DNA from: JBEEFP01 sp041166085
GTDB taxonomy: Bacteria; Actinomycetota; Acidimicrobiia; Acidimicrobiales; JAFATL01
DNA length: 64,000 nt
NCBI GenBank assembly: GCA_041166085.1
Contig: JBEEFP010000007.1
Location: 1 to 64,000 of the forward strand
Reading direction: 5' to 3'
The position numbers were made by a program, and so were the translations under genes. Below the pieces are notes generated by a model. It did not search any database, was not told the DNA's origin, and was given only the letters and a program-made list of their open reading frames with translations. Every line of letters starts with the position of its first letter. The first letter of the stretch is position 1. This document shows positions 8,035 to 16,717 of this stretch, in pieces.

Positions 8035-9420
8035 TTACAGGGCTCCTGCGGCCCGCAATTGATCGTGCAGCCAATCGGTCGGGGTGCGGCGGCCGGCGGC
8101 GCGGCGCAGGACGGTGGCGCGGCGGGCCCGCTCGTCGGGCTCCATGTCGAGCGCCTCGGACAGCGCCTCGCAGGTGCCGGCCACGTCGAAGGGGTTGACC
8201 TCGAGGGCGCCCTCGCTCAGCTCCTCCCACGCGCCGGCCTCCCTGCTGAGGGCGATCACGCCGTCGCGCTCGTTGAGGAGTGCCCCTTCCTTGGCGACCA
8301 GGTTGAGACCGTCGCGGATCGGGTTCACCAGCAGGACGTCGTAGCGGCGGAGGGCGGCGACCGAGCGCGGGAAGAAGTCCGACGTGTCGAGCAGGATCGG
8401 CATCCAGTCGCCCTTCGCCCATCGCTGGTTGAGCCGAGCGGCGAGTCCCTCGACCTCCTGGCGGTACGCGAGGTACTCGGGGAGCGCTTCGCGCGAGGGG
8501 TAGATGAAGGCGCCGAAGGTGACCCCGCCGACGAGGTCGGGACGGGCCCGCAGCAGGTCGTCGAAGGCGAGGAAGCCCCGGAGCAGGTTCTTGGACAGCT
8601 CGATGCGGTCGACGCGCACGATGAGCTTGCGGCCAGCGATCGCCTCCTCGAGCGCGGCCATCTCCTGCGCGCACTCCTCGCCGGCGGCCACCTTCTCGAT
8701 GTCGAGATGGTCGGCGGCGGCCGGCGCGACGAACGTGCGCCCCTGCTCGCCGATCTGCGCCGCGACACCTGCCTCGTAACAGGCGGCCCACCGGCTCGAG
8801 TGGAACCCGCAGGCGCGGAAGCCGGCCAGGCCCCGCATCAGCTCGTCGGCCACGTGGTCAGGGAGGGTGCGCAGGGCGGACGGCTCGCAGAACGGTGTGT
8901 GGTGGAAGTGGACGGCGCGCAGGTCGGGCCGCTCCTGCGCCAGGCGTTCTCCCATGAGCGAGAAGTGGTAGTCCTGCACGAGCACGACCGAACCCTCGCT
9001 CGCCTCCTCGCACACCGCGTTGCAGAACGTGTCGTTCACCGAGCGATAGGCGTCCCACGCCTCCCGCCAGCGCCGATCGATGCGCGGACGCCGCGGCAGA
9101 TCGAACAGATTGTGGTGCATGAACCAGAGCGTCGAGTTGGCGACCACGTCGTAGAACATGCGGTACTCGTCCGGATCCACCACGAGCGAGCGCAGGCGGA
9201 ACCCCTCGGCTTCGATCATCCCCTGGCCCGCAGCCTCCCGGTCCTCGTCCGAGATGGCGGCCGCGATCCACGTCGCCCGCCGCTCGGCGATACCGGGTCC
9301 GAGCGTGGACACGAGCCCGCCTGCGCCCCGCTTCGTCTCCAGCTCCCCGTTGTCGTTCCGCGAGAAGGAGAGGGGTCCGCGATTGGAGACCACGAGGATG
9401 TCGGGGTCCACGTCCGGCAT
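8035..9420 (-). CDS. otsA: Trehalose-6-phosphate synthase (GT20)
   Basis: 461 aa. OtsA transfers glucose from a nucleotide sugar to glucose 6-phosphate. GT20 signatures are visible: VVSNRGPLSFSR with the KRGAGGL loop near the N-terminus, VQDYHFSLMG, HHTPF, KNLLRGFLAFD, and the C-terminal donor-site LVNPIRDGLNLVAKE. The start at 9420 (MPDVDPDILVVSNRG) is preferred because longer options at 9432 or 9447 run toward or into the divergent glycerate-kinase start at 9439. The nucleotide donor cannot be told from sequence by eye. Confidence 0.92.
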   Translation of the reverse strand: MPDVDPDILVVSNRGPLSFSRNDNGELETKRGAGGLVSTLGPGIAERRATWIAAAISDEDREAAGQGMIEAEGFRLRSLVVDPDEYRMFYDVVANSTLWFMHHNLFDLPRRPRIDRRWREAWDAYRSVNDTFCNAVCEEASEGSVVLVQDYHFSLMGERLAQERPDLRAVHFHHTPFCEPSALRTLPDHVADELMRGLAGFRACGFHSSRWAACYEAGVAAQIGEQGRTFVAPAAADHLDIEKVAAGEECAQEMAALEEAIAGRKLIVRVDRIELSKNLLRGFLAFDDLLRARPDLVGGVTFGAFIYPSREALPEYLAYRQEVEGLAARLNQRWAKGDWMPILLDTSDFFPRSVAALRRYDVLLVNPIRDGLNLVAKEGALLNERDGVIALSREAGAWEELSEGALEVNPFDVAGTCEALSEALDMEPDERARRATVLRRAAGRRTPTDWLHDQLRAAGAL

Positions 9421-9438
9421 TCGCGGCACCATACCCAA

Positions 9439-10434
9439 GTGCCTCACGTCCTAGCGGCGCCCGACAAGTTCCGGGGGACAGCGTCGGCTACTGCCGTCGC
9501 CGCTGCCATCGCGCTGGCCGCCGAGGATGCGGGCTGGACGTGCGACCAGGCGCCGCTGGCGGACGGCGGCGAGGGGCTGCTCGAGGTGGTCGGCGGGTCC
9601 CCCCGCCACACGACGGTCACGGGGCCGCTCGGCGATCGGGTGGCTGCGGAGTGGCGGATGCGAGACGGCACGGCGGTGATCGAGATGGCCCGTGCCTCCG
9701 GGCTGCTGCTGGCGGGTGGCCCAGAAGGCAACGACCCGCTGCGCGCGTCGACGGTCGGCACCGGCGAGCTCGTCGCGGCCGCACTGGCAGAGGGCGCTCG
9801 TCGCATCGTCGTGGGGATGGGCGGCTCGGCCACGACCGACGGGGGTCTCGCCGCGCTCCGGGCCCTGCACTCGAAGGGCCGGCTGGCGGGTGTCGAGCTC
9901 GTCGCCGCGTACGACGTCGTCACGCGCTTCGTGGACGCGGCCCGAACGTTCGGCCCGCAGAAGGGCGCGACGGACGCGCAGGTCGCGTTGCTCGAGCGGC
10001 GCCTCGAGCGCCTGGCCCAGGTCTACGTGGAGGACTACGGCGTCGACGTCCGCGAGCTCGAGGGCGGCGGCGCCGCAGGCGGGCTGGCCGGGGGCCTGGC
10101 CGCGATCGGCGCGGTCCTCGTGCCGGGGTTCGATCTGGTCGCGGACCTCCTCGACGTCGAGGACCGCCTCGAAGGTGCGGACCTCGTCGTGACCGGCGAA
10201 GGCTTCGTGGACGAGCAGTCCTTCCAGGGCAAGGTCGTGGGCGGCGTGCTCGAGCTCGCCAGTCTGAATGGCGTTCCCGCGTTGGTGGTGGCGGGCGAGA
10301 TCCTGGCGCCGGTGCCCGATCCGGCTCGGGCGATCAGCCTCGTCGAGCGGTTCGGACGGGACCGGGCCATGGCGGACACGGCCGCGTGTGTCCGCGAGGT
10401 CGTGCACGGCGAACTCGTAACCTTGAGCCGATGA
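9439..10434 (+). CDS. glxK: Glycerate 2-kinase (GarK/GlxK family)
   Basis: 331 aa. It phosphorylates glycerate to 2-phosphoglycerate. Family features are the N-terminal PDKFRGTASA, PLADGGEG, GMGGSATTDGG, and the late TGEGFVDEQSFQGKV segment. The GTG start at 9439 gives VPHVLAAPDKFRG, matching where homologues begin. The intergenic region with divergent otsA is under 20 bp, so the two genes must share or interleave promoters. The stop overlaps the next start (ATGA), suggesting coupling to the permease gene. Confidence 0.9.
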   Translation: MPHVLAAPDKFRGTASATAVAAAIALAAEDAGWTCDQAPLADGGEGLLEVVGGSPRHTTVTGPLGDRVAAEWRMRDGTAVIEMARASGLLLAGGPEGNDPLRASTVGTGELVAAALAEGARRIVVGMGGSATTDGGLAALRALHSKGRLAGVELVAAYDVVTRFVDAARTFGPQKGATDAQVALLERRLERLAQVYVEDYGVDVRELEGGGAAGGLAGGLAAIGAVLVPGFDLVADLLDVEDRLEGADLVVTGEGFVDEQSFQGKVVGGVLELASLNGVPALVVAGEILAPVPDPARAISLVERFGRDRAMADTAACVREVVHGELVTLSR

Positions 10435-11537
10435 CGGACCACCTGCGACGCGCCGGCCAGGTGGCGTGGGCAGGCGTGGGTGTGGCGTTGCTCGTTGCCA
10501 TCCTCGGCTTCGTGGTGTGGCAGTTCCGGGTGATCTTCCCGCCGCTGATCCTCGCGGGCGCCATCGTCTTCCTCCTCAACCCGATCGTCACCAGGCTGCA
10601 ACGTCATCACATCCCGCGCGCGGGCGGCGCGGCGATCGCCTATCTCGGCGTGGCCGCCCTGCTCGGCACGCTCGGGTTGCTGCTGGCGCCGCTGGTGTCC
10701 GACCAGACGAGCCAGCTGCGCAGCGACTGGCCCGACATCAAGGCCAAGTCACAACACTGGATCGACGACCGGGCCGCCGATTCCAAGGGCACGTTCTTCG
10801 AGTTCACCCGCAAGGACCTCGAGGATCAGTTCTCCTCCACGAATCAGAGCTTCAGCGACCAGCTGTCGCGGGCCCGTCGCATCGGCCTGCAGGTGTTCCA
10901 CATCCTGCTGATCCTGATCCTCGGTCCCGTAATCGCGTTCTACATGCTCGTGGACGTCCCGCACCTGCGGCGGGTCGCCGAGTCGCTCGTCCCCGAACAG
11001 GCGCGCCCCGAGGTCCTCCACGTGGCCCACCGGCTCAACCGCGCCATCGGCGGCTTCTTCCGGGGACAGTTGTTCGTCGCGGTGATCGTCGGGCTCTTGT
11101 GCTCGATCGGCTTGGCCGTGATCGGGCTGCGCTTCTGGTTCCTCGTCGGGATGATCGCGGGCCTGTTCAACATCGTGCCGCTCATCGGTCCGTGGATCGG
11201 CGGCATCCCGGGCATCGTCATCGCCCTCACGACAGGCAGCCCAGTGCGGGCCCTGCTCGTCGTGGCGATCATGGCCGGGGTGCAGCAGATCGACAACCAC
11301 TTCATCACCCCGCAGGTCATGCAGCGGGCCGTGCGGCTGCATCCGGCGGTCGTGATCCTCGCCCTCGTCGCGGGCGGGAGCCTGGGCGGGTTCTTCGGCC
11401 TGTTGCTGGCCGTGCCGATCGCCGCGACGCTGAAGATCGTCCTCGGCCACCTCTGGCGGGTCCACATCCTCGGCGAGCCCTACGACCAGGTGGAGCCGAC
11501 CGCCGTGATCAAGCGGCTGGAGACAGCCGGCCCGTAA
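10431..11537 (+). CDS. AI-2E family membrane protein (YdiK/PerM-like)
   Basis: 368 aa with about seven to eight membrane helices. An initial pair of helices (about 10-60) is followed by a soluble loop, then a C-terminal membrane block with the family-typical GLFNIVPLIGPWIGGIPG and DNHFITPQVM motifs. The family is named after an AI-2 exporter, but members also include Na+/H+ antiporters and uncharacterised permeases, so the substrate is unknown. It overlaps the glycerate-kinase stop by 4 nt. Its last codons contain the candidate promoter for the downstream riboswitch. Confidence 0.88.
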   Translation: MTDHLRRAGQVAWAGVGVALLVAILGFVVWQFRVIFPPLILAGAIVFLLNPIVTRLQRHHIPRAGGAAIAYLGVAALLGTLGLLLAPLVSDQTSQLRSDWPDIKAKSQHWIDDRAADSKGTFFEFTRKDLEDQFSSTNQSFSDQLSRARRIGLQVFHILLILILGPVIAFYMLVDVPHLRRVAESLVPEQARPEVLHVAHRLNRAIGGFFRGQLFVAVIVGLLCSIGLAVIGLRFWFLVGMIAGLFNIVPLIGPWIGGIPGIVIALTTGSPVRALLVVAIMAGVQQIDNHFITPQVMQRAVRLHPAVVILALVAGGSLGGFFGLLLAVPIAATLKIVLGHLWRVHILGEPYDQVEPTAVIKRLETAGP

Positions 11538-11547
11538 GGCGTACAAT
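11520..11547 (+). promoter_or_regulatory. Candidate promoter for the SAM-riboswitch operon
   Basis: GAGACA at 11520-11525 and TACAAT at 11542-11547 are separated by 16 bp. A start about 7 bp after the -10 (near 11554) would fall just before the riboswitch P1 stem. The -10 is a good match, the -35 partial. Confidence 0.45.
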
Positions 11548-11555
11548 CGCGGCCA

Positions 11556-11642
11556 CTTATCCAGAGCGGTCGAGGGACCGGGCCCAGTGAAGCCGCGGCA
11601 ACCAGCGCACGAGCGCCAGGTGCCAATGCCCGGAACGATGAG
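11556..11642 (+). ncRNA. SAM riboswitch (S-box superfamily, compact)
   Basis: The conserved SAM-I core is readable in order: CTTATCCAGAG, GAGGGACCGGGCCC, GTGAAGCC, GGCAACC, a small GCGC-ACGA-GCGC hairpin, GGTGCCAA, and GATGAG closing P1. P1 pairs CTTATC (11556-11561) with GATGAG (11637-11642). No normal P4 hairpin fits between GGTGCCAA and P1, so it resembles the reduced SAM-I/IV type more than classical SAM-I. The 3' strand of P1 touches the ribosome-binding site AGGAGGGG (11641-11648). Ligand binding would therefore hide it and block translation of the downstream gene. Confidence 0.88.
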
Positions 11643-11650
11643 GAGGGGCT

Positions 11651-12892
11651 GTGCCGTTCGTAGAGGGTCTCAAGTGTCGGGAGTGTGGGCGCGCCTATCC
11701 GGCCGAGGCGCTGCACGTCTGTGAGTTCTGTTTCGGGCCGCTCGAGGTGGACTACGACTACGAGGCGATCGCCGCGTCGGTGAGCCGGGACCGCATCGCC
11801 GCGGGCCCGCAGACCATCTGGCGCTACGCCGACCTGCTGCCCGCCGAGGGCGCCGCGCCCGTCGACCTGGGCGCCGGCTTCACGCCGCTCGTGCGGGCCG
11901 ACCGGCTGGCCGCCGAGCTGGGACTCGGGGAGCTCTGGATCAAGAACGACACCGTGAACCCCACCGGCTCGTTCAAGGACCGCGTCGTGTCGGTGGCCTT
12001 GACCAAGGCGCGTGAGCTCGGCTTCAAGGTCGCAGCGTGCGCGTCCACCGGCAACCTGGCCAACTCCGTCGCGGCGCACGCCGCGCGCGCGGGGATGAAG
12101 TCCGTCGTCTTCATCCCGCACGACCTCGAGGCGGGCAAGGTCGTCACCACTGCCGTCTACGGCGGTCAGCTCATCGCGGTCGAGGGCAACTACGACGACG
12201 TCAACCGCCTCTGCGCCGAGCTCACCAGCGAGCACCCGACGTGGGCATTCGTGAACGTCAACGTGCGCACCTACTACGCCGAGGGCTCGAAGACCCTCGC
12301 CTTCGAGGTCGCCGAACAGCTGGGCTGGGAAGCGCCCGACCACGTGGTCGTGCCCATCGCGTCCGGCAGCCAGCTCGTGAAGATCGGCAAGGGCTTCCGC
12401 GAGCTCCACAAGGTGGGACTGCTCGACGACGAGCCCCATGTGCGAATCTCCGGCGCGCAGGCAACCGGGTGCTCGCCCGTCGCCACCGCCTTCGCCGAGG
12501 GCGTCGACCACGTGCGACCGGTGAAGCCGTCGACCATCGCCAAGTCCCTGGCCATCGGGAACCCGGCCGACGGGTGGTACGCCCTGGACACCGTGCGGTC
12601 GAGCGGCGGCGCCGTCGCCTCGGTCACCGACGAGGAGATCGTCGCCGGCATCCGGCTGCTGGCCCAGACCGAGGGCATCTTCGCCGAGACGGCGGGCGGC
12701 GTGACCATCGCAACCCTCGCCAAGCTGGCCGAGCAGGGCGTGGTGCGGCGCGACGAGCGGGTGGTCGCCTACGTCACCGGCCACGGCCTCAAGACGATCG
12801 AAGCGGTGAGCCCGTACGTGGGCCCGACCGCGACGATCGCTCCGACCCTCGAGGCCTTCGCCGCCGGCGTCGAGCTGGAGGACGGTGTGTGA
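11651..12892 (+). CDS. thrC: Threonine-synthase-family PLP enzyme
   Basis: 413 aa. An N-terminal zinc-ribbon-like segment (Cys9, Cys12, Cys24, Cys27) precedes a fold-type II PLP domain with Lys109 in NPTGSFKDR and the ASTGNLANS loop. ThrC normally converts O-phosphohomoserine to threonine. Two features here point to sulfur metabolism. The gene is directly behind a SAM riboswitch, and the next gene, overlapping by 1 nt, encodes a ThiS/MoaD-like sulfur carrier. By analogy with CysM-CysO, the enzyme might take sulfur from the carrier to make homocysteine. This is inference; ordinary threonine synthase remains possible. Confidence 0.85.
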   Translation: MPFVEGLKCRECGRAYPAEALHVCEFCFGPLEVDYDYEAIAASVSRDRIAAGPQTIWRYADLLPAEGAAPVDLGAGFTPLVRADRLAAELGLGELWIKNDTVNPTGSFKDRVVSVALTKARELGFKVAACASTGNLANSVAAHAARAGMKSVVFIPHDLEAGKVVTTAVYGGQLIAVEGNYDDVNRLCAELTSEHPTWAFVNVNVRTYYAEGSKTLAFEVAEQLGWEAPDHVVVPIASGSQLVKIGKGFRELHKVGLLDDEPHVRISGAQATGCSPVATAFAEGVDHVRPVKPSTIAKSLAIGNPADGWYALDTVRSSGGAVASVTDEEIVAGIRLLAQTEGIFAETAGGVTIATLAKLAEQGVVRRDERVVAYVTGHGLKTIEAVSPYVGPTATIAPTLEAFAAGVELEDGV

Positions 12893-13167
12893 TGGCTGTG
12901 AAGGTTCGAGTGCCGACCCAGCTGCGATCCCTAACCAACAACGCGGGCGAGGTGGAGGTCGAGGGGTCGACCGTCGGCGAGGTGCTGAAGGGCCTCGATG
13001 CGGCCCATCCCGGCTTCGCGGCACGGCTGTTCGACGAGGACGGCAAGCTGCGTCGATTCGTGAACGTCTTCGTGGCCGACGAGGACGTGCGCTTCCTCGA
13101 GGGCCTGGAGACACCGGTGAACGACGGTCAGACCATCTCCATCGTGCCTGCCGTCGCCGGCGGCTAA
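12892..13167 (+). CDS. ThiS/MoaD-like sulfur carrier protein
   Basis: 91 aa, beta-grasp fold of the MoaD/CysO type, ending in the diagnostic Gly-Gly (VPAVAGG) that is adenylated and thiocarboxylated in sulfur carriers. VRVPTQLRSLTNN and the RFVNVFVADEDVRFLEGLETPVNDGQTI segment match CysO-like proteins. Its ATG overlaps the stop of the upstream PLP enzyme by 1 nt (TGATG), so they are translated together under the SAM riboswitch. A MoeB-type activating enzyme and a Mec-type protease would be needed but are not in this window. The likely role is sulfur donor for amino-acid synthesis. Confidence 0.9.
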   Translation: MAVKVRVPTQLRSLTNNAGEVEVEGSTVGEVLKGLDAAHPGFAARLFDEDGKLRRFVNVFVADEDVRFLEGLETPVNDGQTISIVPAVAGG

Positions 13168-13211
13168 GCCGGCGGCTAAATGGCGGCGCTCAACGCGCCG
13201 ATACTCCGACC

Positions 13212-13679
13212 ATGTCTGAAGTGCTCGTGGTCGACGACGACCCGGATATCCGGAACATGCTCGTCTTCGCCCTGGAGGACGCCGGCTTCAAGGTCCGGGA
13301 GGCGGGCGACGGCGAGAGCGCCCTCGCCGCCCTCGAAGAGCACGCCCCTGACCTCGTCGTGCTCGACCTGATGATGCCGAACGTGGACGGCTTCGGGGTC
13401 CTCCGTGGTCGCCGCCAGAGGGGCCTGGCCAACGCCACCCGCTTCCTCGTCCTGACGGCCAAGACGGCCGAGCGCGACTTCGTGCGGGGCTGGGAGCTGG
13501 GCGCGGACGAGTACCTCACCAAGCCCTTCGACCCCGACAAGCTCATCCAGAAGGTCAGGGACCTGCTCCGCACCAGCACCGGGGTGCTCCAGGAGCGCCG
13601 GGACGCCGAGCTGCAGAAGGCCGAGCTGCTCGAGCGCCTGGAATCAGCGTTTAGCCGGCCGCGCGCCCGCCCTCGCTGA
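13212..13679 (+). CDS. Response-regulator receiver protein without output domain
   Basis: 155 aa. A complete CheY-like receiver spans about 1-120, with acidic pocket Asp8-Asp10, phospho-acceptor Asp52 (VVLDLMMP), Thr in LVLTAKT and Lys in YLTKPFD. The remaining 35 residues form a charged helix (QERRDAELQKAELLERLESAF) rather than a DNA-binding domain. It probably acts through protein contacts. No histidine kinase is adjacent. A short GC-rich stem (13691-13709) just downstream may end the transcript before groEL. Confidence 0.88.
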   Translation: MSEVLVVDDDPDIRNMLVFALEDAGFKVREAGDGESALAALEEHAPDLVVLDLMMPNVDGFGVLRGRRQRGLANATRFLVLTAKTAERDFVRGWELGADEYLTKPFDPDKLIQKVRDLLRTSTGVLQERRDAELQKAELLERLESAFSRPRARPR

Positions 13680-13743
13680 GCGCCTGCGGCGCCCGTCCAC
13701 CTGCCGGGCGGGTTGCGAAACGCGGCCAGAGGTGGTTTTCTGG

Positions 13744-13770
13744 TTAGCACTCGCATGATGAGAGTGCTAA
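13744..13770 (+). promoter_or_regulatory. CIRCE operator of groEL
   Basis: TTAGCACTC (13744-13752), a 9-bp spacer and GAGTGCTAA (13762-13770) match the CIRCE consensus exactly. CIRCE is bound by the HrcA repressor, which is released on heat stress. It lies 20 bp before the groEL start, in the 5' leader or promoter. HrcA itself is not encoded in the window. Confidence 0.95.
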
Positions 13771-13789
13771 CGCTCCGGGAGGACCCCCA

Positions 13790-15418
<1,629 letters not shown>

Positions 15419-15435
15419 GAACGAGCCGGCATCAA

Positions 15436-15487
15436 GCGAACTCGCCCGGTTTGGCCTGCTCCAGCAGGCTGAACCGGGCGAGTTCGC
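15436..15487 (+). terminator. groEL terminator hairpin
   Basis: Perfect 16-bp arms GCGAACTCGCCCGGTT (15436-15451) and their complement (15472-15487) lie 18 bp after the groEL stop. The 20-nt apical part contains a second small CCTGCT/AGCAGG stem. No U-tract follows. Confidence 0.8.
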
Positions 15488-15511
15488 GTTGTGGGGCTAG
15501 ACATTCCGCCC

Positions 15512-16717
15512 ATGGGGGACACGAGGATCAACCCGTGGAAGCGGTTCCCGGCCAAGCCGGAGGACTGGTTCAGCGCCGAGGAGATCAGCAAGGCCAAGCG
15601 CTACACCAAGCCGTTGGCCCGGCTCAGCCTGGCCGAGCGTCTCGTCGGCGGTGCCGCCCTCGTGACGGTGATCTGGACTCACGCCGTCCCCCGCCTCTTG
15701 GGCCGCTGGGGCGTCGACAACTGGGTGCTGCGTCTGCTGGTCGCCATGGTCATCGTGCAGGTGGTCGAGGTGGTCGTGACGACGCCGTTCGCCGCCTACC
15801 ACGAGCTCGTGTACGACAAGCGATGGGAGTTCAGCACCCAGACCACCAAGGGCTTCGTGGCCGACCTGGCCAAGAACCTGCTCGTCGGCGTGCTCGTCAG
15901 CACCGCCCTGCTGCTGCCGTTGTGGTGGCTGATCCGCACCACCGACCTGTGGTGGGTGTGGGGATGGGTCGTGATGGGCGTGTTCGTCGTCGGTCTCGGG
16001 CTGCTCGGACCGGTGCTGATCATGCCCTTGTTCAACAAGTTCACGCCGCTGGACGACGAGGTGCTGCGCGACGACCTCCTCGGCGTGGCCCGTCAGGCCG
16101 ATGCGGACGTGACGGTGATCGAGGTGTCCGACGCCAGCCGGCGCACGCGCAAGGACAACGCCTTCGTCACCGGGCTCGGCAAGACGCGCAAGCTCGTTTT
16201 GTTCGACACCATCCTCGCCCGGCCCCCCGAGCAGATCCGCGCCGTCGCGGCGCACGAGATCGGGCACTGGAAGCTCAAGCACGTGCGCCGTCTCATCCCC
16301 GTGATCGCCGGACTGCTGTTGGTGAACTTCGCGGTGCTGCGGCTGGTGCTGGGGTGGGACGCGGCGCTGCGTTGGGCCGGCGTGCACAGCCTGCGCAACC
16401 CGGCGGCGCTGCCGCTCTTCCTCCTCGTCTTCCCTGTCGGCAGCGCCCTCACCGGGCTCCTATCGGCGTGGGTCACCCGCGCCGGTGAGCGCGAGGCCGA
16501 CATCTTCGGCCTCGAGGTGACGAAGGACGCGGCTGCCGCGTCGGCCATGCTGCGCTCGTTGCACACCGACAACCTCGCCGACCTGGCTCCGTCATGGTGG
16601 AAGCGGGCCAACGCCTCCCATCCGCACGCGGCAGAGCGACTGGCCATGGCGGCGGCGTGGGCCGGGCGGTCAGGCTCGGCGTCTGACGAAGCGACGGCCG
16701 ACGACCGCAGCCGCTGA
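15512..16717 (+). CDS. M48 family zinc metalloprotease (Ste24/CAAX-protease-like)
   Basis: 401 aa. Several membrane helices lie at about 40-80, 90-110 and 120-180. The zinc motif HEIGHW is near residue 250, with a further acidic zinc ligand in GEREADIFGL. Two more helices lie between them. The layout matches Ste24-type CAAX prenyl protease 1 homologues, which act as membrane quality-control or processing proteases in bacteria. The start is uncertain: GTG at 15491 is possible, but it begins 3 bp after the groEL terminator. The last 48 bp overlap the convergent SpoIID-domain gene. Confidence 0.88.
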   Translation: MGDTRINPWKRFPAKPEDWFSAEEISKAKRYTKPLARLSLAERLVGGAALVTVIWTHAVPRLLGRWGVDNWVLRLLVAMVIVQVVEVVVTTPFAAYHELVYDKRWEFSTQTTKGFVADLAKNLLVGVLVSTALLLPLWWLIRTTDLWWVWGWVVMGVFVVGLGLLGPVLIMPLFNKFTPLDDEVLRDDLLGVARQADADVTVIEVSDASRRTRKDNAFVTGLGKTRKLVLFDTILARPPEQIRAVAAHEIGHWKLKHVRRLIPVIAGLLLVNFAVLRLVLGWDAALRWAGVHSLRNPAALPLFLLVFPVGSALTGLLSAWVTRAGEREADIFGLEVTKDAAAASAMLRSLHTDNLADLAPSWWKRANASHPHAAERLAMAAAWAGRSGSASDEATADDRSR

